From: JAIBBG01 sp043748015
GTDB lineage: Bacteria > Bacteroidota > Bacteroidia > Flavobacteriales_D > Sanyastnellaceae
Reading direction: 5' to 3'
Length of the DNA: 42,088 bases
Assembly: GCA_043748015.1 (NCBI GenBank)
Contig: JAYTOA010000116.1
Coordinates: forward strand, 1-42,088
The translations under genes were made by a program, and so were the position numbers. Shown here piece after piece: positions 23,510 through 32,441 of this stretch. How positions within the stretch are numbered: position 1 is the stretch's first letter; each line of letters begins with the position of its first letter. Under the pieces are notes generated by a model. The model did not search any database and was not told where the DNA came from. It was given only the letters and a program-made list of their open reading frames with translations.

Positions 23510-26500
23510 CTAAGGATGAAAAAGTTCGTGGAAATTGAGCGGCAATAATATCCTGACTCTTGTCCCATCTTCGCCCTCCTCATTTGCATGAATCTGATAC
23601 GGGCCGTGCAATTCAATAGTTTGACCTGTAGTCTTTTTTATCAGCTCTATGCGACTTTGGGTTATCTCCATACCCTTCGAAATGTGATCATCGGTTGTCG
23701 TTTTATTCTTGAGAGAATTTTCAATACCAATACCATTGTCGGTGATGGTGAACTCCAGACTTCCATTATTTCTGACAATATCAACGACCACACGACCTTG
23801 AGAATCTTTAGGAAGAAGTCCATGCCAGATTGAATTTTCCAGGAATGGCTGAATGAGCATCGCGGGTACTTTTATTTGATCTCGATTAAGAGAGGCATCA
23901 ACATTGATCGTGTAATCGAACTTATCCTGAAATCGCATGTGTTCGAGTTTCATGTAGAGTTCGAGCCGTTCTATTTCGTCGCGAAGCGTGGTAAGATTGT
24001 CTTCGCTACTATCGAGATTCTTCCTGATCAATCTTGCAAAATCACTGAGGTATTTATTGGCTGCCAAACGATCTTGTCGATTGATATAATACTGTATTGA
24101 ATTGAGCGCGTTGAAAACAAAATGGCGGTTCATGCTGCTATTGAGAGATTGCTGCTCGAGTGCCAGCATTTTTGATTTGATTTCAAACCATTCCTTCTCG
24201 CGTTTTTCACGCAGCGCCTTTCTTCTATTATAAATTACAGAGCCTACAATTGATATCGCAGTGATTGCTTCAAGAAGAATAAACCACCATGTGAGCCAAA
24301 ACGGAGGCTTCACGCGAAAAGAATATGCTGCTGTATCACTCCACATGCCTTCTGCGCTCATGGCCCTAACCTTAAAGACAAAATCTTTGTAAGGCAAATT
24401 ACTATATGTTGCGAAGCCTATTTCCGTTGCTGTTTTCCAATCTTCATCCAGACCTTCCAGCATGTATTGATACTTGACATTGCCCGGGTGTGTTGTCGAA
24501 ATCCCGGTGAAATAAAAGGTGATGTGATTTTGCTTGTATTGAAATGTCGGATTCACTGCAAGACCATTTTCCTCGCTTCGCTTTTCGAATCCTTTTGTCC
24601 AATCAACATCTTGCAAATTGATTTGCACATTGACCATATTGAGCAACGGCCCATATATATCGCGTTGCTTCTGAAGTTCGGATGTATTGAGTATTGTAAC
24701 GCCTTCCGTTGTTCCAAACCAGAATTGCTTTTGATCGTCAATAAAAACTGCATTCAGATTTGTCTCCATACTGCGTAGTCCGTCATCAATTCCATAGTGT
24801 CGAAACACAAGAGAGCCTTCACTCAATTCCTTGGTCAAGTCAATGCTGAACAATCCGTTGTTGGTACCAACCCATAATTGACGATCAAAATTCTTCAAAA
24901 AATTGACAACGTTTGAGCCTGAGTTGTCATCAATCTGCGATGAAATAAACTGTGACGAGCTTAGTACCGAAATTCCATTCTGCGTTCCCACCCAAATTCT
25001 ATTTTGTTCGTCGATCTCGATACAATTGCTTGAGTTTTCCGGAAGTCCATCCTTCTGTGTGTACAGTGTGAAGCCGATGCCATCAAATTTGAAAACTCCA
25101 TCAATAGCAGCAAACCACAAATGACCACCTTGATCTTGTCTTATGCAACGTACTTTTTTCTGCGGCGAACCAGCAATCGAAACCTTGCTGAATTTTCCGT
25201 TTTCATATGTTGTGAGTCCCTTGTTAGTGCCAATCCATAATCTTTTAGAATTGTCTTCGAACAATGAAAGAATCATCGTGTTGCTGATTGAATCTTCTTC
25301 ACCAAATCGTTTGAATTGACCGTTACTGTATCGGAATAAACCATCTGAAGATCCGAACCAAAGAGCCCCGGTATGATCCTTTACACTAGACCATATTCGC
25401 TTGTTGTCTGTCAGTTCTGCGAGATTGTATTGTTGAAAATGACCATCGCTGAACCTGGATATACCTTTGTCAAAAGTGGAGAACCACCATGCGCCGGCGG
25501 AGTCCTGTGCGATTGACATAACGGCATCACCAGGAAGTCCATCGACCGATGTGTAGCTGCTAAATCCTTTACCTGTGAATCTGAGAATTCCTGCGCCATA
25601 TGTACCCAGCCAAATATTGCCTTCTCTGTCTTCAATGATGTCGCGCACGTCAGGAGACTTTACGCCGTTTTTTTCAGTATATGATAAAAACCGGCTACCA
25701 TCGTATTCGTAAAAACCATAACGAGAAGTCATCCAAATTTTATCATCCTTGTCCACCAACAAACCAGTGATGAGATTGGTTGTGAGATCAGGGTGATCGA
25801 GGAAATTTTTACAAGATCCGTCATTCGGATTCAGGCGAATCAGCCCTTCCCCTTTTGCGGCAAGCCAAAGTGCCCCATCTTTAGTAGATGCTATATCGAA
25901 AAAAGTTGTTTCCTTATTCTCCGGATGAAAAATGACATTCAAGCTTCCGTTTTCGTGGCGATATAATTTTTCTTTGGTGAGAATGAAAAGATGCGCGTTG
26001 CCCTGGAGCAAAAAAGCCTTGATATGCTGATCGGCCAGCATCGAAAATGAAGCATCCATTTCGATAAATTTCTTCTCCGATAAAGAATAGCACAAGAGTC
26101 CATTTTCCATTCCAATCCAAAGTTGTCCGTTGTATTCAAACAAAGCATTGATGGTGGATTCCCGATGCCCTTCGCCGAGTGGAATACTCTCAACTCCCAG
26201 GCCGTTTACAAGAACGACGCTACCGTTGGAGCCTGCGGCAATTGAGCCGTTGGTCAACTCGAGCAAACAATTGATTTGATTATTCAGCAGACCTTCACGA
26301 CGGTCATAGTTCGCAAATTTTCTTCCGTCAAACTTTGACAACCCACCCAATGTTCCGATCCAGATAAATCCACGACTGTCTTGCATCATGCATCTGACCT
26401 GCGATTGCGGAAGTCCTTCCTTCAGACTGTATTGAATAAAGGTGAATTGCTGCGCATGTGCACAGAATGAGCAGAACCAAATAACGCAAACAAAAAGAGC

Positions 26501-26557
26501 ACAACGTATCGCGCTATCTACAGAACAAAAATTATTTAAGCGTCGAGTACTTCTCAT
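23510..26557 (-). CDS. Beta-propeller sensor histidine kinase of LytS type
   Basis: Large sensor kinase of 1015 residues. A signal peptide (to about residue 35, ending FCAHAQ) leads into two seven-bladed periplasmic propellers of Reg_prop repeats (for example IWIGTLGGLSKFDGRKF, IWLGTYGAGILRFTGKG, LWFGSSDGLFRYSNGQF, IWVGTQNGISVL), then a Y_Y_Y domain (YKDFVFKVRAMSAEGMWS). One transmembrane helix (WWFILLEAITAISIVGSVIY) is followed by a coiled linker and a His_kinase domain with MNRHFVFNALNSIQYYI holding the phospho-acceptor His, and an ATPase domain with ITDNGIGIE. Its start overlaps the stop of the LytTR gene by four bases, so the pair is coupled. The ligand is unknown. Confidence 0.93.
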   Translation of the reverse strand: MRSTRRLNNFCSVDSAIRCALFVCVIWFCSFCAHAQQFTFIQYSLKEGLPQSQVRCMMQDSRGFIWIGTLGGLSKFDGRKFANYDRREGLLNNQINCLLELTNGSIAAGSNGSVVLVNGLGVESIPLGEGHRESTINALFEYNGQLWIGMENGLLCYSLSEKKFIEMDASFSMLADQHIKAFLLQGNAHLFILTKEKLYRHENGSLNVIFHPENKETTFFDIASTKDGALWLAAKGEGLIRLNPNDGSCKNFLDHPDLTTNLITGLLVDKDDKIWMTSRYGFYEYDGSRFLSYTEKNGVKSPDVRDIIEDREGNIWLGTYGAGILRFTGKGFSSYTSVDGLPGDAVMSIAQDSAGAWWFSTFDKGISRFSDGHFQQYNLAELTDNKRIWSSVKDHTGALWFGSSDGLFRYSNGQFKRFGEEDSISNTMILSLFEDNSKRLWIGTNKGLTTYENGKFSKVSIAGSPQKKVRCIRQDQGGHLWFAAIDGVFKFDGIGFTLYTQKDGLPENSSNCIEIDEQNRIWVGTQNGISVLSSSQFISSQIDDNSGSNVVNFLKNFDRQLWVGTNNGLFSIDLTKELSEGSLVFRHYGIDDGLRSMETNLNAVFIDDQKQFWFGTTEGVTILNTSELQKQRDIYGPLLNMVNVQINLQDVDWTKGFEKRSEENGLAVNPTFQYKQNHITFYFTGISTTHPGNVKYQYMLEGLDEDWKTATEIGFATYSNLPYKDFVFKVRAMSAEGMWSDTAAYSFRVKPPFWLTWWFILLEAITAISIVGSVIYNRRKALREKREKEWFEIKSKMLALEQQSLNSSMNRHFVFNALNSIQYYINRQDRLAANKYLSDFARLIRKNLDSSEDNLTTLRDEIERLELYMKLEHMRFQDKFDYTINVDASLNRDQIKVPAMLIQPFLENSIWHGLLPKDSQGRVVVDIVRNNGSLEFTITDNGIGIENSLKNKTTTDDHISKGMEITQSRIELIKKTTGQTIELHGPYQIHANEEGEDGTRVRILLPLNFHELFHP

Positions 26558-27327
26558 CCGATGCTTGATAATTTCTCAATAAACTCTTGCAGTTTTCGCC
26601 TTGAAACGGGAACCTGTGTACCATCAGAAAGAACGGCAATACTTCCTTCTGTTCGATTCAGCTCTCGAAGATGATGGGCCATATTGATGATGTGAGATTT
26701 ATGAACACGAAAAAACATGTTGGGGTCAAGCTTGTCTTCGAAAACTTTTATGCTTTTACTGCTCACATATTTTTTTCCACCTGCGAGATAAAGCGTGGTG
26801 TAATTCTCGAATGCTTCGAGATGAATGATCTCGGTGTTTTTTACTATCGCCAATCCATCTTTTGTTGGAATGACTGTTTTCTCAACCGTATTAGTCAATG
26901 CAATGTTTTCCAGAATTTTTTCCAATCGCGACTCAGGAATTCTTGTCGTTTTTTTTTGTTCCTGCAGTTCTCTGGCTTTGGCAACTGCCTTTTGAAGCTC
27001 ATCGATATCAATAGGTTTTTCGAGGTAATCGATTGCACTTTCTTTTATTGCTCTCAACGCGTAATCACGAAAAGCAGTAGTAAATATGACATGAAATTTT
27101 CTCGACTCGATGCTTTGCAAAAACATGAATCCATCTTCACCTGGCATCATGATATCAAGGAACACAACTTCAGGATTTTGATCTTCGATTAGCTGCCTTG
27201 CTTGAGCAGCAGAAGATGCGATGCCCGCAATCTGAACGTCAGGACAATAGTCCTCAATCATCATCCGCAAGTTCTCGCGCGCGAATTCTTCGTCGTCAAC
27301 GATGATAGCTGATATTTTATCGATCAT
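26554..27327 (-). CDS. LytTR-family response regulator
   Basis: Partner of the propeller kinase; phosphorylated on Asp58 and binds DNA through a LytTR domain. From ATG at 27327 it has 257 residues. The receiver shows Asp11/Asp12, Asp58 in VVFLDIMMPGEDG, FTTAF and Lys104 in YLEKPI. The LytTR domain (about 150-250) has IIHLEAFENYTTLYLAGGKKY, MFFRVHKSHIINM and VPVSRRKLQEF. An upstream in-frame start at 27414 would add 29 residues that do not fit the family. The regulator gene precedes the kinase gene with an ATGA overlap. Target genes are not shown; the large surface-protein gene upstream on the same strand is the nearest candidate. Confidence 0.93.
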   Translation of the reverse strand: MIDKISAIIVDDEEFARENLRMMIEDYCPDVQIAGIASSAAQARQLIEDQNPEVVFLDIMMPGEDGFMFLQSIESRKFHVIFTTAFRDYALRAIKESAIDYLEKPIDIDELQKAVAKARELQEQKKTTRIPESRLEKILENIALTNTVEKTVIPTKDGLAIVKNTEIIHLEAFENYTTLYLAGGKKYVSSKSIKVFEDKLDPNMFFRVHKSHIINMAHHLRELNRTEGSIAVLSDGTQVPVSRRKLQEFIEKLSSIG

Positions 27328-27459
27328 AAGTTTGGCATGTTGGTGGTGAAGATAGCACAGTGCAAGAAATGATGCTCGCTTCGATTCATCAATAATTACC
27401 AATGCAAAAATCAAAGATTGAACGCAACTCAGTTAAATCGTTCAAAAATTAACCGCATC

Positions 27460-30400
27460 CTAGAAAAGCGCTCTCACTTGAACACCACCTGAATGAATGG
27501 TTTTGATGTTCTCCGGTTTGCGACCGTTATATATGAGATTCACTTGAAGATTCTTTGCAACGGTTCGCTGAATACCCGCGCTCCAGGTGAAATTATTTCC
27601 CGTGCTCAATCCTTCCAACATCTCAAACGAAAGAGAATTGGTGCCGCTACTATTGTATTGAATTCGATAATAATTCAACTCGCCCTGAACGCTTCCCTTT
27701 TCAATGCTGCTCAACGTAAAATCTACACCCAATTTTCGAATGACCACCGTTTCAATTCCGAGTGTGTTTCGTTTTTCTACCAATTGCGAAGTGATATTCA
27801 ATCTACCCTTGTTGCTTGGTTGCCATGTCAACTTCGGTTGTAATGAAAGATAATTCAAACTGTAATTTCTTCCTGAAAGAAAATCAGAAGTTGCTGTCTT
27901 CTTGCCATAACGACTATCCATGAAAAATGTGAGCTCGCGAATAAAATTCCAACGCACACCAAGTTGATTGTAGTCGTCGCCACGACTTTCAAATCCGTTG
28001 CTCAACAAATTCTTATTTCGGCCATATTGGTAGGTGTAGTCGAGCCCGAAAGTTGGATTCGCCTTATTAAAAAACAACGCGTTTCTGAACAATCCATTTA
28101 GTGTCAACAGCGCGCTATCGTTCACAGCAGTAACAAATGGATTGTAGCGCTCATCAGGTTTTTCGCGAGTGGTTTTTCTGTCGATGCGTAGAGAAGCATT
28201 GTCCGAAAATCTACCAACGAATTTGTGAAGTGCATTGTCCTTTTTAAGAATACGTGAAGGTGTAATGGTTAGAGATTGGGTGAACTGATTGGTAAATGTT
28301 TTTACATAATCATTGCTCTGAACAAAAGATCTGATATAGTTGGCTTCATATGCAAACTGCGCCACTTCAAATTCGTTGAGGTCTTTGATACCGTCTCCAT
28401 CGTAATCATTCCACACGTACACACCTTGGCCCGCAGGAACTTCAAGGTAGATGAATTCACGTTTTTGCTCAAGACCTGATCCTATTTCATAGAAGGTGGT
28501 ATTCTGAAGGAAACCGTTCTTCAGTTTGAATGCGTATTCGACCCGAGCGATGAGCGTGTTTTCGGGCGCTTGTGTAAACAGTTCCGGATTGATGACGCGC
28601 AATCTTCTGTTGCTGATGTTAACATTCAAACGGCTATCCTTCGCTCCTTTTAAACCTACAATCATCCCGTATTGTTCAGCGCGTGCAGCGGATGATAGCT
28701 TTGCTTCGGAGGGGCGCCAATCCATTCGATCGCGGTAGTAAACAGTAAGCGATTTGCGCAATGTGTCTGCAGTTCCCACTCCAACTTCCCAATCGAACCA
28801 TTGGTAGGAAGAAGTTGAAAGCGTATCGGATTTGCCCTGATAAAAAAGATTGTGCTCATGATCGTCGCGATAGTACACGCGCATTTTCCCAAATTCTTTT
28901 CCAATATTTGCTTTGTGTCTTAGAAACTGAGAATTGAGTTGGCCTTCCGTGGTGAGGTATGAACCGACGATCTGCGCGGAAAATTTATTCTTTGTGAGAA
29001 TATTTGTTTGCAATCGACCCATATAACCACGATAACTGTTGCCTAGCAAAAACATATCGCCACCGAGGTTTACAGTTCCCCACTTTTTTGTTGTGATACC
29101 AAATCCGGCTGAAGAAATATGCTGATCGGCGTTTTGATTCAATAGCGCCACGTTCCAGTTTCTGGTGAATTCCACTTCACGAAATCTTTCAATCACCGAA
29201 AAATGTTGACCGGTGTATTCATAACCAAGATCAGCACTCACGCTCCTTTTGAACACCTTCATCGAATCTTTATCGTTGCTTTCATCAAATGTAACAGTGT
29301 TGCGAATTTTCTTCCAATGGTATTTTGTTTTTAATGCAAAACCGACGTCATCACCTGAATCGATATTTGAAAAAGTGTTGAGGTCTTTGTTTGAAATAGC
29401 GCCTTCGGCCATGAATCGCGACCTCCCACCCTTACCAAGATTGCGATCCATACCTGCTGTAACCATCTGATTTTTTTTCGGCGGAGCAAGGAGAATAATT
29501 GGAGCGTAAGTTCCTTGATGCGACACAACGCCATTCATCACAATTGGCTGTACCCATCGATACTTTTTTCCATTGGAAGTAAATCCGTCTTCCACATAAT
29601 CACCATTACCCGCGCCGACAAAAGTGAAGGATACACGGTAGTGCGCCAAAGTAGAATCTGTAGAAAAAACAAAAACAGAATCGAAGCCGAGAGAGTCGCT
29701 TAGAGCATAGAGAACTGAAGAATTGTTGAAGCCGACACTGTCAATTCCGGAAGTATAAGCACTGAGAAAATCATCGCCACTTCCCGCAAGAATCGATTTC
29801 TGCAAATCGCTCAAATCCTGCTGCAGTGGCTGATTTCGCGCGTCATTTTCTGAGTAAACATTTAGATAATACTTATCCGACTTGTTTTCATAAACAACAG
29901 ACGACTGCAGCAATGGTCGCGCATATCGCTTTTCGGAATATTGAAACTCAACAATAATCCTTCGATCCTTTGTGATAAATTGTCTCGGAGTGAAAACAAC
30001 TTCCGACGAGTTATAATCAATCACGTAATCTTTGTCCTGCCCACGTTGCAACAATTTTCCGTCAATATAAACTTGCTCTGTACCGGCAAGCACGATGATA
30101 AAAAGTTCATTGTCTGTTCCGCGTAGCCGATATGGCCCTTGATTTCCTTCGATACCCTGAATTACATTCCTCCCAAATCTTCCTTTTGAAACAGAAACAG
30201 ATGCTTCTGTTGTCAGTTTGTCGTTTGCATTTTTCGTTACACCTAATTCAGTACTATTAATAAAATATGCTCCCTGCGCTCGTTTGAAATAATTGAGGAA
30301 ATATCCGGCCGGTCGTCGCAATTGAAAATCGCCGGCAATGAGTTTTGTTTTCTCATCATAAACCTGAATGAATACCTGATCGAAGTCTTGTAACTGTTGC

Positions 30401-31050
30401 GTGTTTCCATCAGGTTGAATAGGGATATTGTCGTCTGTAACAGAGGCAAGAATGCTGTATTGATCACTGATTTTTCCGCTCAGTTGAAGATTGAGTGTTG
30501 AGTTGACTGATAAGTTTTGGTTGTTACCAAATAAAATTCCCCTTGAAATAGACCCGCTTTTTTGCAAGCCTTTGTCATCAAAAATATTGGGTGCGCCGCG
30601 ATTGCTTCCGACGACATATGGAGTGAAAGTTTCTGTTTGCTCCTTCGATAGAATTGCCTTGTTCTTGTTGCTAATGTCGTTACCAAAAAAAACCGGAAAG
30701 ACACGAAAGGAACAATACAACGAATCAGATAACGTGGTGTCGGTAATGATGAGAACCGATTTCAAATCATCGATGTGAAATGCTGTTGAATCAAGTGGAA
30801 CATCACCTTCCAAAATAACGAATGAACCCGGAATAATGCTCATTGAATCCAACCTGATGCTGTCGGCAATTGGCGGTAACACCAATCGTCGTTGGTTGCT
30901 GATTTGCGCAAATGCGGTAGACGCAAACAGACACAACGCCAGCAACGTGACGTGCTGCACGCTTCGCAAAGGATATGAAACAGGCAATGAAAACAAGGTT
31001 GAACCAAATGTGCGAAATTCGGTTAGAATCGCATCGTTAAGGCACTTCAC
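27460..31050 (-). CDS. Large surface/outer-membrane protein with SprA-like N-terminal region
   Basis: About 1196 residues, probably an outer-membrane beta-barrel. The longest reading starts with GTG at 31050 and puts about 30 residues before the hydrophobic signal (VTLLALCLFASTAFAQ, ending near residue 49). A TTG at 30969 or a nearby codon may be the real start. Residues about 165-270 (GSISRGILFGNNQNLSVNS, LQLSGKISDQYSILASV, QPDGNTQQLQDFDQVFI, then KLIAGDFQL) resemble the N-terminal part of the T9SS/gliding protein SprA. An EF-hand-like DYDGDGIKDLNEFE sits near residue 880. The rest is strand-rich and ends VRALF. It is half the length of SprA, so a relative rather than SprA itself. Confidence 0.75.
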   Translation of the reverse strand: MKCLNDAILTEFRTFGSTLFSLPVSYPLRSVQHVTLLALCLFASTAFAQISNQRRLVLPPIADSIRLDSMSIIPGSFVILEGDVPLDSTAFHIDDLKSVLIITDTTLSDSLYCSFRVFPVFFGNDISNKNKAILSKEQTETFTPYVVGSNRGAPNIFDDKGLQKSGSISRGILFGNNQNLSVNSTLNLQLSGKISDQYSILASVTDDNIPIQPDGNTQQLQDFDQVFIQVYDEKTKLIAGDFQLRRPAGYFLNYFKRAQGAYFINSTELGVTKNANDKLTTEASVSVSKGRFGRNVIQGIEGNQGPYRLRGTDNELFIIVLAGTEQVYIDGKLLQRGQDKDYVIDYNSSEVVFTPRQFITKDRRIIVEFQYSEKRYARPLLQSSVVYENKSDKYYLNVYSENDARNQPLQQDLSDLQKSILAGSGDDFLSAYTSGIDSVGFNNSSVLYALSDSLGFDSVFVFSTDSTLAHYRVSFTFVGAGNGDYVEDGFTSNGKKYRWVQPIVMNGVVSHQGTYAPIILLAPPKKNQMVTAGMDRNLGKGGRSRFMAEGAISNKDLNTFSNIDSGDDVGFALKTKYHWKKIRNTVTFDESNDKDSMKVFKRSVSADLGYEYTGQHFSVIERFREVEFTRNWNVALLNQNADQHISSAGFGITTKKWGTVNLGGDMFLLGNSYRGYMGRLQTNILTKNKFSAQIVGSYLTTEGQLNSQFLRHKANIGKEFGKMRVYYRDDHEHNLFYQGKSDTLSTSSYQWFDWEVGVGTADTLRKSLTVYYRDRMDWRPSEAKLSSAARAEQYGMIVGLKGAKDSRLNVNISNRRLRVINPELFTQAPENTLIARVEYAFKLKNGFLQNTTFYEIGSGLEQKREFIYLEVPAGQGVYVWNDYDGDGIKDLNEFEVAQFAYEANYIRSFVQSNDYVKTFTNQFTQSLTITPSRILKKDNALHKFVGRFSDNASLRIDRKTTREKPDERYNPFVTAVNDSALLTLNGLFRNALFFNKANPTFGLDYTYQYGRNKNLLSNGFESRGDDYNQLGVRWNFIRELTFFMDSRYGKKTATSDFLSGRNYSLNYLSLQPKLTWQPSNKGRLNITSQLVEKRNTLGIETVVIRKLGVDFTLSSIEKGSVQGELNYYRIQYNSSGTNSLSFEMLEGLSTGNNFTWSAGIQRTVAKNLQVNLIYNGRKPENIKTIHSGGVQVRALF

Positions 31051-31139
31051 AACGATTGAATGGCTTCAAAATTTTATGACACTCCTTTTTGTCACTTGTT
31101 TGAGTATTTTACTCTAGTGCCATTCATCATAATTCGTTC

Positions 31140-31169
31140 TTGTCTCTGCAGGTTTCTCCTTTAGTTTCG
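31140..31169 (+). promoter_or_regulatory. Candidate promoter of the ABC permease gene
   Basis: TTG (31140-31142), 19 bases, then TAGTTTCG (31162-31169). This fits TTG-N17-23-TAnnTTTG except for C in the third T position. The ATG at 31178 follows eight bases after the element, so the leader would be very short. Confidence 0.5.
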
Positions 31170-31177
31170 TCTTCACA

Positions 31178-32422
31178 ATGATCATTCGACTCATAGGAGA
31201 AAGTTTCTTTTTTGCATGGCAAGCGCTTATCACCAATAAGCTGCGAACTATGTTGTCATTGCTAGGCGTGACGATTGGAATTTTTTCAATCATTTTCGTG
31301 TTGAGTGTCGTCGATAGTATGGAAGCGGAAATGAAGTCGAGTTTTGAAATGATAGGATCGGATATTCTCTTCATTCAAAAGTGGCCAATGGGTCCGGAGG
31401 ATGGCTCGAAAGACTATGAATGGTGGAAATATATGAGTCGCAGGCCGCCGAACATGCGCGACATGAACAACCTTTCCGGGCGATTGGAAGAGGCGCAGGC
31501 TATTGCATTTGCAGCATCAACGGGTGCAACAGCTGAATATCGCAACAGTTTTCTGAAAGATGCAGTTGCAATGGGAGTTACTTACCAATATCGCGAGACC
31601 ATTGCCATTAAGATTGCATCCGGCAGATACTTCACACCTGTGGAATGTGAAACGGGTAAAAATTACGCTATCATCGGAAGCGTTGTCAAGGAACAACTCT
31701 TTGGAGTTGGGGAGGCCCTTGGAAGAGAAATATCCATTGGAGGTTTGAAAGTAGTGGTCATTGGAGTATTTGAGAAGGAAGGAACATCACTTTTTGGCAG
31801 CGGATTCGACAGTGCTGTATTGATGCCGATTGCATTCGCAACGCGTATTATTCCACCTGATAGTGAAGAGTCCAACATTCTTTTGAAAGCAAAACCGGGC
31901 GTCACCAACAAAGAGCTGAAGAGCGCAGTGATAGCAACATTTCGCGAAGTGCGCGGCATCAAGCCTTCGGGTGACAACGATTTTTCAATCATTGAATCTT
32001 CAATGATCAATGAAATCGTTGACAGCATTATCGATGTGTTCAACATCGTTGGAATGGTGATTGGAATTTTCGCAATTCTTGTGGGTGCCTTCAGCATTGC
32101 CAACATCATGTTTGTGTCAGTGAGTGAGCGCACCAATATCATCGGTATTCAAAAAGCACTTGGAGCGAAAAACTATTTCATCCTTACGCAATTTCTCTTT
32201 GAGTCGGTAGCGCTATGTCTTATTGGAGGTGCTATTGGACTACTGAGCGTTTGGGGAATGGTGAGTTTACTCAGTTCATTGGTGGAATTTAATTTCATAC
32301 TTCCACTTTCACGAATCATTGCCGGACTTAGTATTTCGGTGGTGGTAGGATTGGTAGCAGGAATAGTTCCGGCAATGAAAGCGGCGGCTCTCAATCCTGT
32401 GGAAGCAATGCGCTCGAAGTAA
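31178..32422 (+). CDS. ABC transporter permease of MacB/FtsX type
   Basis: Inner-membrane subunit of a type VII (MacB/LolC-like) ABC system, which moves substrates from the inner leaflet or periplasm outward. The 414 residues have one helix near 18-45 (LSLLGVTIGIFSIIFVLSVV), a periplasmic MacB-like domain (about 48-270), and three C-terminal helices forming an FtsX domain (near 285-310, 332-358, 372-398) with ERTNIIGIQKALGAKNYFIL and a terminal ALNPVEAMRSK. All are typical of the family. No ATPase gene is adjacent, so it must pair with one encoded elsewhere. It is divergent from the SprA-like gene and converges with the QueA paralogue. The substrate cannot be deduced. Confidence 0.9.
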   Translation: MIIRLIGESFFFAWQALITNKLRTMLSLLGVTIGIFSIIFVLSVVDSMEAEMKSSFEMIGSDILFIQKWPMGPEDGSKDYEWWKYMSRRPPNMRDMNNLSGRLEEAQAIAFAASTGATAEYRNSFLKDAVAMGVTYQYRETIAIKIASGRYFTPVECETGKNYAIIGSVVKEQLFGVGEALGREISIGGLKVVVIGVFEKEGTSLFGSGFDSAVLMPIAFATRIIPPDSEESNILLKAKPGVTNKELKSAVIATFREVRGIKPSGDNDFSIIESSMINEIVDSIIDVFNIVGMVIGIFAILVGAFSIANIMFVSVSERTNIIGIQKALGAKNYFILTQFLFESVALCLIGGAIGLLSVWGMVSLLSSLVEFNFILPLSRIIAGLSISVVVGLVAGIVPAMKAAALNPVEAMRSK

Positions 32423-32441
32423 ATTTGAACATACCTTATTC

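Noticed and set aside
26671..27192. Plus-strand open frame of 173 codons opposite the LytTR regulator
   Set aside because: Antisense shadow; high Cys/Phe content and no recognisable domain.
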